From positions 1 to 38,536 of the forward strand of contig JAJZSC010000001.1 in the NCBI GenBank assembly GCA_021849995.1: DNA of 38,536 bases, given 5' to 3'. Below the pieces are notes generated by a model, which was not told the origin of the DNA, ran no database searches, and was given only the letters and a program-made list of their open reading frames with translations. The stretch is from Bacillota bacterium (GTDB lineage: Bacteria > Bacillota > Desulfitobacteriia > Desulfitobacteriales > Desulfitobacteriaceae). Both the position numbers and the translations under genes were made by a program. Below, one piece after another: positions 16,300 through 24,041 of the stretch (positions are counted from its first letter, which is position 1; each line of letters begins with the position of its first letter).

Positions 16300-17583
16300 A
16301 TGGCTGCTATCGTTTTAATCGGTGCCCAGTGGGGAGACGAAGGGAAAGGGAAAATTACTGACTTTTTAGCCCAAAAAGCTGAAGTGGTTGTTCGCTATCA
16401 GGGGGGAAATAATGCCGGCCATACGGTTGTCGCTAATGGAGAGGAGTTTAAACTTCATCTGATTCCCTCAGGCATTCTATACGAGAATAAAACTTGTATT
16501 ATCGGTAACGGTGTAGTAGTAGACCCAAAAGTTCTTCTTCAAGAGCTGGATTATTTAAACAGTAGAGGGGTAAAAACCGGAAAACTCTTGATTAGCACTA
16601 ACGCTCAGGTGATAATGCCCTACCATCGCCTCTTAGATGCCCTTGAAGAAGATGCCAGAGGGGCAAACAAAATCGGTACCACAAAACGAGGAATCGGCCC
16701 TGCCTATATGGATAAGTCTGCCCGTATAGGAATTCGCATCATTGACTTGTTAGATAAAGATGTATTTGAAGCGAAACTGCGCAGGAACCTGCAAGAGAAG
16801 AATACACTGCTGACTAAAATCTATGGTGTTCAGCCTTTGGAATTTGAGGAAATCTATACTGAATACCTTGGCTATGCTGAGCGGATCAAGCACTTGGTGA
16901 CAGATAGTTCACTGGCAATTGATTCCTCTATCCGCAATGGAGAAAAGGTCTTATTCGAAGGTGCGCAGGGAACACTACTTGATCTCGACCATGGAACGTA
17001 TCCTTATGTAACATCCTCTCATCCCATCGCTGGCGGGGCTTGTATAGGAGCAGGTGTTGGACCCACTAAGATTACCCGAGTTGTAGGGGTCGTGAAGGCC
17101 TACACTACACGCGTAGGAGAGGGACCCTTTCCAACTGAACTGTTAGATGAAACCGGGGAAAAAATTCGTCAAATAGGCCACGAATTTGGCACCACCACAG
17201 GCCGCGCTCGGCGCTGCGGATGGTTTGATGCAGTTATTGCGCGATATGCGGTTAGAGTGAGCGGAATTTCAGATTTCGCAGTAACAAAACTTGATGTTTT
17301 AACTGGACTGGATAAGATTAAGATTTGTGTTGGCTATAGAGTCGGCGGAGAGGTGATTTATGAGTTTCCTCAAAGTCAAAAGATCTTTACTGACTGTATT
17401 CCTGTATATGAAGAAATGCCAGGTTGGCAAGAAGATTTGACAGGAGTAAGGAAGTTTGAAGATTTACCTGTAGAAGCTCAAAATTATGTTAAGAGAATCG
17501 AACAACTCACTGAAACTTCCGCCACGATCGTAGCTGTAGGACCTGGCCGAGAGCAGACAATCGTAAGAGGTGAAATCTTCTAG
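16300..17583 (+). CDS. purA: Adenylosuccinate synthetase
   Basis: A 427-residue cytoplasmic enzyme that joins IMP and aspartate using GTP to form adenylosuccinate, the step before PurB in AMP synthesis. The GTP-binding WGDEGKGK is at residues 11-18, the IMP/GTP segments GNNAGHTVV and GTTKRGIGPAY follow, and GTTTGRARRCGWFDAV is near residue 296. The ATG follows GGAGGAATTTGA. The chain has full family length. Confidence 0.97.
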   Translation: MAAIVLIGAQWGDEGKGKITDFLAQKAEVVVRYQGGNNAGHTVVANGEEFKLHLIPSGILYENKTCIIGNGVVVDPKVLLQELDYLNSRGVKTGKLLISTNAQVIMPYHRLLDALEEDARGANKIGTTKRGIGPAYMDKSARIGIRIIDLLDKDVFEAKLRRNLQEKNTLLTKIYGVQPLEFEEIYTEYLGYAERIKHLVTDSSLAIDSSIRNGEKVLFEGAQGTLLDLDHGTYPYVTSSHPIAGGACIGAGVGPTKITRVVGVVKAYTTRVGEGPFPTELLDETGEKIRQIGHEFGTTTGRARRCGWFDAVIARYAVRVSGISDFAVTKLDVLTGLDKIKICVGYRVGGEVIYEFPQSQKIFTDCIPVYEEMPGWQEDLTGVRKFEDLPVEAQNYVKRIEQLTETSATIVAVGPGREQTIVRGEIF

Positions 17584-17764
17584 CAGACATCAAATATTTT
17601 TATCATAATAGTTTTAAATGATAGCAGCTAAAATTTTAATCAATCCCTTATGAATATCCCGCTAGATACAAAAGATAATTTTAATTGAAGCTCCTGAAGA
17701 GTTGATGCAATCAGCCGTTGGCTTCTGGTAAAAATTATTAAACAAGCTTTTTTAAAAATTAGTA

Positions 17765-17793
17765 TTGACACTTCATCTTTTTTACTGTAAAAT
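17765..17793 (+). promoter_or_regulatory. Promoter of the tRNA cluster
   Basis: Perfect TTGACA (17765-17770), 17-bp spacer and TAAAAT (17788-17793), ending 20 bp before the tRNA-Lys gene. Confidence 0.75.
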
Positions 17794-17812
17794 TCAAATC
17801 CGTGAGTGAGTT

Positions 17813-17888
17813 GAGCCATTAGCTCAGTCGGTAGAGCACCTGACTTTTAATCAGGGTGTCCCGCGTTCGAGTCGCGGATGGCTCACCA
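17813..17888 (+). tRNA. tRNA-Lys (anticodon TTT)
   Basis: A 76-nt cloverleaf with acceptor GAGCCAT/ATGGCTC, D-arm AGCTCAGTCGGTAGAGC, anticodon loop CTTTTAA, T-arm loop GTTCGAGTC and encoded CCA. First of three clustered tRNA genes. Confidence 0.96.
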
Positions 17889-17990
17889 AATTCGAAGTTC
17901 GTGGTACGAAGTTAGAAGTTCGAATAACCAAGTCGAACAGAAAAGCAACCAGGATCGAATATCGTGCATCGAATTTCGAACATCGAATCT
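17889..17990. repeat. TCGAA-rich spacer between tRNA-Lys and tRNA-Glu
   Basis: Within 102 bp the pentamer TCGAA occurs seven times (from 17892, 17920, 17933, 17955, 17969, 17976 and 17983), together with GAAGTTCG and related pieces. The units are irregularly spaced, so this is a simple-motif-rich segment, not an exact tandem array. No gene is seen in it. Confidence 0.7.
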
Positions 17991-18066
17991 GGCCCATTGG
18001 TCAAGCGGCCTAAGACACCGCCCTTTCACGGCGGTAACACGGGTTCGAATCCCGTATGGGTCACCA
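17991..18066 (+). tRNA. tRNA-Glu (anticodon TTC)
   Basis: A 76-nt cloverleaf with acceptor GGCCCAT/ATGGGTC (one G-T pair), anticodon arm CCGCC-CTTTCAC-GGCGG giving anticodon TTC, T-arm loop GTTCGAATC and encoded CCA. Confidence 0.95.
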
Positions 18067-18071
18067 TTTTT

Positions 18072-18147
<76 letters not shown>

Positions 18148-18176
18148 TTTATAAAATATACCACGTAAGTGGTTGC

Positions 18177-18204
18177 AAAGATCTCTGTTATGCAGAGGTC
18201 TTTA
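18177..18204 (+). terminator. Terminator after the tRNA cluster
   Basis: An 11-bp stem AAAGATCTCTG/CAGAGGTCTTT (one G-T pair) with loop TTATG, followed by ATTATTA. A smaller hairpin CCAC-GTAA-GTGG lies just upstream at 18161-18172. The 18205-18356 stretch holds nothing I recognise. Confidence 0.7.
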
Positions 18205-18356
18205 TTATTAGTCAGAAGCTTATCAGTTAGAAAGTAGAGTAAGAAAATATATAAGCTATAAGGCAATGTCACAAAAACTAATAGTCGGAATGCATACTTC
18301 AGAAAGCATATTTTATAAAGCATATCGTTCAGGGTATAAAGGAGTTTATTATCCTA

Positions 18357-18385
18357 TTGTTCATTTGCCAAAAATAAGGTAAAAT
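18357..18385 (+). promoter_or_regulatory. Probable promoter of the lipoprotein gene
   Basis: TTGTTC (18357-18362), a 17-bp spacer and TAAAAT (18380-18385), about 65 bp before the chosen start codon. Confidence 0.5.
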
Positions 18386-18449
18386 ATAAAAACAAGCCTA
18401 AAAAAGCTTTTACCATCGTTTGCGGATTTGCGAAGTGAGGGAAATAAGA

Positions 18450-18998
18450 TTGAAAAAGGCTGGCAGAACAATATTAGTTTTCTTAGTTTTGCTTTCTTTG
18501 TTTGTGCTCTCCGGCTGCGGGTCGCTGGAAGAAGCAATGGAAAAAGCAAAGACAATGGTTCCGAAGGATTGGGACCTGGTTCATACAGAACAGGTTCAGG
18601 AAAATGCTGTTGTCGTGTTTTACATGCGGAACAATGATTTGGGAGCGGGGTTATTCCAGAAAGAATCTTTTGGGTGGGAATGGGTTGGCAGTGGTCTGGG
18701 AACCTTGGTCACTCAGCCTTCTGGCCTTTCTTGGCGATATTCAGATCTGGGAAAAAGCAAAACTCAGTTTTCAGTTTTTTACGGCTTAGTAACAAACCCT
18801 GCAATAACCAGTGTGCAAGTCAAGACCACTTTTGGGCAAACAGCCAAAGCAAAAATAGTTGAGAGCAATGGTTTGAAATTATGGTTAGCCTTTATTGATA
18901 AACCACAGATTCCGTCAGTAGATGCAGATATAATAGGATATTCTGAATCTGGAGAAGTTCTCTATTTATTTAGCCAGCCTAAACAAGGCTCAAAATAA
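18450..18998 (+). CDS. Hypothetical lipoprotein
   Basis: A 182-residue protein with a lipoprotein signal peptide: KKAGR, a hydrophobic stretch, and the lipobox LSGC with the lipidated Cys at about residue 23. The mature part is rich in beta-strand-like alternation (VHTEQVQENAVVVFYMRNN, SSVQVKTTFGQTAKAKIV type segments) and should face the outside of the membrane. I do not recognise a specific family. TTG 18450 is preferred to an in-frame ATG at 18420 because GTGAGGGAAA lies eight bases ahead and it puts the signal at the N-terminus. It lies 72 bp upstream of the SCIFF peptide gene without a terminator between; a functional link is only a possibility. Confidence 0.7.
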   Translation: MKKAGRTILVFLVLLSLFVLSGCGSLEEAMEKAKTMVPKDWDLVHTEQVQENAVVVFYMRNNDLGAGLFQKESFGWEWVGSGLGTLVTQPSGLSWRYSDLGKSKTQFSVFYGLVTNPAITSVQVKTTFGQTAKAKIVESNGLKLWLAFIDKPQIPSVDADIIGYSESGEVLYLFSQPKQGSK

Positions 18999-19021
18999 TG
19001 TGGCGGTCTAACTTGTCCTCA

Positions 19022-19030
19022 TGCTATAAT
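19022..19030 (+). promoter_or_regulatory. Extended -10 promoter of the SCIFF gene
   Basis: TGCTATAAT at 19022-19030 is a TGn-extended -10 with perfect TATAAT; no good -35 is seen at the expected distance. It is about 40 bp before the GTG start of the peptide gene. Confidence 0.55.
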
Positions 19031-19070
19031 CATGTGGTGAATTCATCAGTTACGAGAGGAGGATTTCTAC

Positions 19071-19211
19071 GTGTCTAAACATATTCAAACAATTATCAAA
19101 GCGAATCTTAATTCAACTGTTAAAACTGGTGGTTGTGGTGAATGCCAGACTTCCTGTCAGTCAGCATGTAAGACTTCTTGCACCGTTGGTAATCAGGTTT
19201 GCGTAAAATAA
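19071..19211 (+). CDS. scfA: SCIFF (six-cysteine) RiPP precursor peptide
   Basis: A 46-residue peptide that starts at GTG 19071 after GAGAGGAGGATTT. After a leader (SKHIQTIIKANLNSTVKTGG) it has six Cys at positions 22, 25, 29, 33, 37 and 44, with the family pattern GGCGECQTSCQSACKTSC. This is the 'six cysteines in forty-five residues' peptide found almost universally in Clostridia. The downstream radical SAM enzyme is known in relatives to install thioether cross-links (SCIFF peptides are grouped with the ranthipeptides). The Thr and Ser residues between the Cys are potential acceptors. The natural role of the mature product is unsettled. Being short, the gene is easily missed by annotation. 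Confidence 0.95.
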   Translation: MSKHIQTIIKANLNSTVKTGGCGECQTSCQSACKTSCTVGNQVCVK

Positions 19212-19317
19212 TTGCAAGCTGCTTACACTCCGGGCAAAAAAATTTTAGATAGCCTTAAATTCTTATATACTCTAAATACTTATAGATGTGTCCAACAAAA
19301 ATTGCACATAATCACCT

Positions 19318-19345
19318 GAACCCAACCCTTTGCGGGTCTGGGTTC
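19318..19345 (+). other. Hairpin in the SCIFF-maturase gap
   Basis: Stem GAACCCA/TGGGTTC with an inner ACCC/GGGT pairing, followed by TATTGCTTTT. It may reduce read-through from the peptide gene to the maturase gene so that the peptide is made in excess. Otherwise the 353 bp from 19212 to 19564 hold no gene I can support. Confidence 0.5.
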
Positions 19346-19564
19346 TATTGCTTTTAGGAATAAACTTAGTTATCAGCCTATATTGATACCTTAGAATATG
19401 TATTTGTTCTAGCGAACTGAGCCCAAAATAAAAGGCTAAGAAGTTATTAACTAAGGACATAGGAATGTTCGATTGTGCCATTTACGGTATAGAGTTTGTT
19501 AGAGGAACTATAATGTCTGATTGATAAATAGATTTGACGATTTAGGAAAAGAGAGGATATTTTT

Positions 19565-21052
19565 ATGTTGGGACTTAATGGTTATAACCTTACAAAGAAT
19601 GTTCATGTGTACCGCCAAGGAGACTTAAATATTGCCTATGATGTTAATTCAGGCTCGCTACACCTATTATCTGACTCGGCTTTTACTGTAATAAAAGCGA
19701 TGGAAGGAAACGAACAATTAAGAGATGAGATTAGTAGTTATCTTAGTGAAAATGTAATTATAGATGGTATTGGGGCATTGGGCAAAGCTGAACTCAAAGA
19801 AGTGCTAGAGGAACTCTTAGCACTGCAATCTGAGGGAACACTATTCAGTTCTGAAGCACTTGAGTATTTCCCGGGTTATCCTGATATTCCCATAGTAAAA
19901 GCTATTTGCCTGCATGTCGCTCATGATTGCAATCTACGCTGCAGGTATTGTTTTGCCGGAACAGGTTCCTTTGGTGGGAAAAGGACGTTAATGGATTTGG
20001 ATACGGGAAAAAAGGCCATTGACTTCGTTCTATCCGCTTCAGCTCATCGCAAACAATGTGAGGTTGATTTCTTTGGCGGGGAACCTTTATTAAACTTCGA
20101 AGTAATAAAAGAACTGGTGTCTTATGGTAAGTCTGCTGCCGCGGCATTAGGAAAAAAGATTAAGTTCACTCTAACTACAAATGCTCTTCTCTTAAACGAC
20201 ACAATACAGGATTATCTGGAGCAGGAGGATATCAGTGTAGTTCTTAGTCTTGATGGGAGGCAAGAAATAAATGATAATCTGCGCCCAGATGCAGGAGGGC
20301 GTGGTAGCTACCAGCGCTTAGTACCTAATATACAATCCTTTGTTAAACGCCGGCCGCAGAGTTCGCCTTATGCTGTGGGGACATACTATTATGTCCGAGG
20401 GACATATACTCACCACAACCCCGATTTTTACAGGGATGTTCTGCATATTGCTGACCTCGGAATAAACCAGATTTCGGTTGAGCCTGTCGTGGCAGCGCCA
20501 ACAGAGCATTATGCCTTTCAGGAAGAAGATATTCCACAGATTTTTGAAAGCTATGATCTATTGGCCGAAGAAATATTGAAAAGACGCCAACAGAGTCAAG
20601 GATTTAATTTCTTTCACTTCAATATTGAGTTAAACGGTGGTCCCTGCCTTCCGAAAAGGTTGTCGGGTTGCGGAGCCGGACATGAATATGTGGCGATTTC
20701 GCCTGAAGGAGATATCTACCCTTGCCACCAGTTTGTTGGCCAAGAAGAATTTAAGCTAGGTTCTTTACTTGACGCGGAAAAAACTGAGATTAACCTTAAG
20801 CAGGAGCTGGTTCATTTATTCCGCACTGCCAACATTTATGCTAAACAAGCTTGCAAAGAGTGTTGGGCTAGGTTTTTCTGTAGTGGGGGATGTCATGCTG
20901 CGAACCAAGCCTCAACCAATAAACTAACAGAAGTATATTCTCTTGGTTGTACCTTGCAGAAAAAGCGTTTAGAGGTTGCAATCTACTTGAAAATAAAGGA
21001 ACTAATGGCAGGGGAGGCTGCTGCTTCGGAAAACGCCCAAATTCGGTGTTGA
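19565..21052 (+). CDS. scfB: SCIFF radical SAM/SPASM maturase
   Basis: A 495-residue radical SAM peptide-modifying enzyme. The N-terminal 95 residues look like a peptide-recognition (RRE-like) domain. The radical SAM cluster motif CX3CX2C is Cys122, Cys126 and Cys129 in HDCNLRCRYCF, followed by FFGGEPLLNF (SAM-binding GGEP). A C-terminal SPASM region with about ten Cys (CLPKRLSGCG, YPCH, CKECWARFFCSGGCH, GCTLQKK) should bind two auxiliary [4Fe-4S] clusters. Such enzymes (for example CteB of Clostridium thermocellum) form thioether links in the SCIFF peptide. ATG 19565 has GAGAGGATATTTTT upstream. The stop codon lies at the edge of repeat copy D1. Confidence 0.94.
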   Translation: MLGLNGYNLTKNVHVYRQGDLNIAYDVNSGSLHLLSDSAFTVIKAMEGNEQLRDEISSYLSENVIIDGIGALGKAELKEVLEELLALQSEGTLFSSEALEYFPGYPDIPIVKAICLHVAHDCNLRCRYCFAGTGSFGGKRTLMDLDTGKKAIDFVLSASAHRKQCEVDFFGGEPLLNFEVIKELVSYGKSAAAALGKKIKFTLTTNALLLNDTIQDYLEQEDISVVLSLDGRQEINDNLRPDAGGRGSYQRLVPNIQSFVKRRPQSSPYAVGTYYYVRGTYTHHNPDFYRDVLHIADLGINQISVEPVVAAPTEHYAFQEEDIPQIFESYDLLAEEILKRRQQSQGFNFFHFNIELNGGPCLPKRLSGCGAGHEYVAISPEGDIYPCHQFVGQEEFKLGSLLDAEKTEINLKQELVHLFRTANIYAKQACKECWARFFCSGGCHAANQASTNKLTEVYSLGCTLQKKRLEVAIYLKIKELMAGEAAASENAQIRC

Positions 21053-21124
21053 AGAAAGCTTGGCTGGCCCCGAGCTTTAGCGCAGGCGGCTGCCTAAATG
21101 CACCCGAAAGTTATACTTTCTGCC
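21051..21124 (-). repeat. Dispersed intergenic repeat, copy D1 (reverse)
   Basis: Read on the - strand it begins GGCAGAAAGTATAAC, continues GGGTGCATTTAGGCAG and CGCCTGCGCTAAAGC, and ends CCAGCCAAGCTTTCTTC. AGAAAG occurs at both ends in opposite orientation, a possible very short terminal inverted repeat. It starts at the stop codon of the SCIFF maturase gene. Confidence 0.85.
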
Positions 21125-21193
21125 CTGAAAATAAATTATTTTCATTCATCAGTGGTGACGCTAGAGCGGCATGGGAGTCTGATAGGTGTAAAC

Positions 21194-21273
21194 AAACTTG
21201 GCTTGCACCAAGTCTTCAGAATCAGGCGGAAGGCTTAGTTGCAATTATGCACCCTGAGACACATACTTCCTGA
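21194..21273 (-). repeat. Dispersed intergenic repeat, copy D2 (reverse)
   Basis: On the - strand: TCAGGAAGTATGTG, CAGGGTGCATAATTGCA, CCTTCCGCCTG and a right-end hairpin CTTGGTGCAAGCCAAG. It is more diverged than D1 and resembles the right half of copy C. Together D1 and D2 account for most of the 286-bp gap before the next gene. Confidence 0.75.
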
Positions 21274-21338
21274 TTTGCTAAAGTAAATTGGCTGGCTAGT
21301 TATACTATACTAATGGTCAAAAGTGGAGTGAGGAATAG

Positions 21339-23312
21339 ATGTCGCAAACTAGTCGTTCAGGCTGCCCGTTGAATTGTCCGGATAGTTGCAGCTTTTTAGT
21401 TGAAAAGACTGGAACGAATGCTCTGAGGGTAAAAGGAGACCCGAGAAACCCTATAACGAAAGGTTTTATTTGTTCCAAGGGTCAAGCATTAGCTGACAGG
21501 ATATTTTCTCCGGATCGAATTCTATATCCGTTATTAAGGCAAGGGACTGGTTTTAAAAGGATCACCTGGGAGCAGGCCTATAAGCTAATTGTGGCTAAAA
21601 TCCAGCAGGTACTAGAGACCTCTGGAGCTAAAGCAATTTTCCATCATTACGACTATGCGCATAATGGGGTGTTAAGATCCCTTGATAGACGCTTTTTCCA
21701 AGTGCTAGGCGGGGTTACTGAACCACGTGGAAGTATGTGTTGGGGGTCTGGATACCGGGCACAAGAGATCGATTTTGGGGCCCTATATGCAAATGATTGG
21801 GCAGATCTTACTAACGCCAAAACGATTATCTTATGGGGCAGAGATCCTGCCGTAACTAATATCCACCTTATTCCATACTTGCTGCAAGCTATGGAGAAGG
21901 GAGCATCAATCATAGTAATTAATCCTGTTCGGATTAAGAGCGCACAATTCGCTACTGAATACATCAAGGTGAAGCCGGGTACGGATGCTGCGCTGGCCTT
22001 AGGGCTCTGCCACCTTATTTTAAGTGAACGATGGGCCAATTATGATTTTATCAGGCAGCATGTGATAGGTTTTGAGGAATATCTGCATGAGGTCAAATCA
22101 TATACACCGGAAAAGGTTGAAGAAATAACCAACATTCCAAAATCCGAGCTTGTAGCACTGGCTCGCAAAATTTCCCAAGCAGGGCCAGTTTCTTTTGTTC
22201 TCGGTTATGGTCTACAACGTTACCGAGGTGGGGGGAATACTGTCAGGGCGATTGATTCTCTAGCCGCCATAACCGGAAATATTGGCTCTCCAGGAGCAGG
22301 AGTTCATTATGCTCACCAATATCACCGGGGCAATCTTCAATCCTTATTTCTACCGGAGGAACGCTATCAAAATCGAACTTTTCCTCATCCGGTACTGGCA
22401 GAAGAGTTAAGGCAGGCTCAGCCGGCAATTCAACTTGCTTTCGTTACCCGTTCTAACCCACTGGTTCAACAGCCAAACTCAGTCCTTTGGAAAGAAGTTT
22501 GGTCAGGGATTCCTTTTAAAGTAGTTTTAGAAACCCATTTGAGCGAGACTGCTCGGCAGGCAGACTTGGTTTTGCCGATAACAACAATCTTTGAAGAAGA
22601 AGATCTGCTTTATACATCATGGAATTCCATGCTTCAATTGACTGAGGCGGTTATCGAACCTCAAGGTGAGTCGAGACCTGAACCGGTGATTTTTACCGAT
22701 CTAGCCAAAAGATTGGGGTTTGAGCAGGATTTTGACAAGACCCCCAGAGAGTGGATCGAATACGTAATTGAGCCATTAAAGGTATATAATCTAACAATTG
22801 AGAATTTCCTGGCAGGACCAATTCTCTCTCCCTATATTCCCGAGGTTGCTTGGAGTGACTATGAGTTTAAAACCCCTAGCGGTAAAATAGAACTTTTTTC
22901 AGAAATTGCCAAGCAAGAATCCGGATACCCTGTAGCCACATATATCCCACCTGCTTGCGAGAAGGATGCCCGGGAGTATCCTCACTTTTTGCTTACTCCA
23001 CACCCATCCAAAGGGATACACTCACAATTTAATGAGATGGAAGGCTTTGCTGCGTATATTCATTCCTCGCTTGCGAAAAAGTATAATTTGTTTAATGGCA
23101 ACAGGGTTATTGTCGAGACAGAAGATGGTCAGCTGATAGCTACTGTTCAGATTTCAGAGGATATTCATGAGGAGGCAGTAGTAGTACCAGAAGGATCTAC
23201 GTTTAATGGTTTGGGGGTCAACCAATTGTTTAAAGGATTTATTCCGGATTACGGAGAAAGTACTCCGTATTATGATAACCGTTGTGCCCTTCGTAAATGG
23301 CAAGTGGACTAA
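21339..23312 (+). CDS. Molybdopterin-dependent oxidoreductase, cytoplasmic, single subunit
   Basis: A 657-residue member of the DMSO reductase/formate dehydrogenase superfamily (COG0243 type). The N-terminal [4Fe-4S] site is Cys9, Cys13, Cys17 and Cys45. The likely metal ligand is Cys134 in RGSMCWGSGYRA. Pterin-binding segments follow, such as ILWGRDPAVTN, LVLPITTIFEEED and, in the C-terminal domain (about 540-657), LLTPHPSKGIHSQF and GSTFNGLGVNQL. There is no twin-arginine signal, so it should act in the cytoplasm. No electron-transfer or membrane partner gene adjoins it. The substrate cannot be told from sequence: polysulfide, an oxyanion, formate and others are all possible. The ATG is preceded by GTGAGGAATAG. 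Confidence 0.82.
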   Translation: MSQTSRSGCPLNCPDSCSFLVEKTGTNALRVKGDPRNPITKGFICSKGQALADRIFSPDRILYPLLRQGTGFKRITWEQAYKLIVAKIQQVLETSGAKAIFHHYDYAHNGVLRSLDRRFFQVLGGVTEPRGSMCWGSGYRAQEIDFGALYANDWADLTNAKTIILWGRDPAVTNIHLIPYLLQAMEKGASIIVINPVRIKSAQFATEYIKVKPGTDAALALGLCHLILSERWANYDFIRQHVIGFEEYLHEVKSYTPEKVEEITNIPKSELVALARKISQAGPVSFVLGYGLQRYRGGGNTVRAIDSLAAITGNIGSPGAGVHYAHQYHRGNLQSLFLPEERYQNRTFPHPVLAEELRQAQPAIQLAFVTRSNPLVQQPNSVLWKEVWSGIPFKVVLETHLSETARQADLVLPITTIFEEEDLLYTSWNSMLQLTEAVIEPQGESRPEPVIFTDLAKRLGFEQDFDKTPREWIEYVIEPLKVYNLTIENFLAGPILSPYIPEVAWSDYEFKTPSGKIELFSEIAKQESGYPVATYIPPACEKDAREYPHFLLTPHPSKGIHSQFNEMEGFAAYIHSSLAKKYNLFNGNRVIVETEDGQLIATVQISEDIHEEAVVVPEGSTFNGLGVNQLFKGFIPDYGESTPYYDNRCALRKWQVD

Positions 23313-23374
23313 GTGTACATGCTCATGCTAAAATAAATTGGATATGTCAGGTAATCAAGAGGAGGGAATAATCC

Positions 23375-24040
23375 ATGCGAAAACAACAGAAGAAAAGGCA
23401 AAGAATATTTGCTATTGTTGTAGTGGCCGCTGTGGCTATAACTATGATAGGCTCTAGTTTTGCCATGCTAGGTTCATCTTTTCTCAGTAGTTCAACCTCT
23501 AGCGCCGGTGGCAGCATCCAGGCGCAAAAGGCTTTGGTGGAGAGGTTAAGCCAGTCGGTAGAAAAGAATCCGTCAGATGGAGCCCTCCAGCTTGAACTGG
23601 GTAATGCTTATTATGATTTAGCTATGTCTACCATTCAGACTGATATGGCTGCATCCCAACCAAATTTTAAAAAGGCTTTAGAGGCTTATCAAGTAGCTGT
23701 TAAGACCAAGCGGGATATAAACTTGTTAGTTGATATGGCAACTTCAGCATTTTATGCCGGAGAAAATGATTTAGCTGACAAGACTTTTAAGGAAGCGATA
23801 ACAGAAAAGCCAACCTTTCTTAATGCCAGATTCAATTACGGGATATTCTTGATGAATGCAAAGCAAGACTACAGTGGGGCTATTGAGCAATGGAAGACTG
23901 CTTTGGGATATAACCCTTCAGGAGCTGATGCGGATCGTTTAAAAAGCTTAATCTCAACAGCTCAAACTAAACTTGATGCACAATATCAAGAAATGCTAAA
24001 TGGTCCAAACCCTGCTAAGTCTGGCCAGGGAGGAAAATAA
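23375..24040 (+). CDS. Membrane-anchored TPR-repeat protein
   Basis: A 221-residue protein with a Lys/Arg-rich N-terminus (MRKQQKKRQR), one transmembrane helix at about 11-32, a Ser/Gly-rich linker, and then about three TPR-like helical repeats from residue 47 to 205 (ALQLELGNAYYDLAM, NLLVDMATSAFYAGENDLADKTFKEAI, ARFNYGIFLMNAKQDYSGAIEQWKTAL). TPRs mediate protein contacts; no partner is evident. The helix orientation would put the repeats outside the cytoplasm. AGAGGAGGG precedes the ATG. The next gene begins immediately after its stop. Confidence 0.75.
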   Translation: MRKQQKKRQRIFAIVVVAAVAITMIGSSFAMLGSSFLSSSTSSAGGSIQAQKALVERLSQSVEKNPSDGALQLELGNAYYDLAMSTIQTDMAASQPNFKKALEAYQVAVKTKRDINLLVDMATSAFYAGENDLADKTFKEAITEKPTFLNARFNYGIFLMNAKQDYSGAIEQWKTALGYNPSGADADRLKSLISTAQTKLDAQYQEMLNGPNPAKSGQGGK

Positions 24041-24041
24041 T

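Noticed and set aside
20947..21273. Open frame of 108 codons over the end of the maturase gene
   Set aside because: It overlaps scfB and then runs through repeat copies D1 and D2; there is no protein-like character or ribosome binding site.
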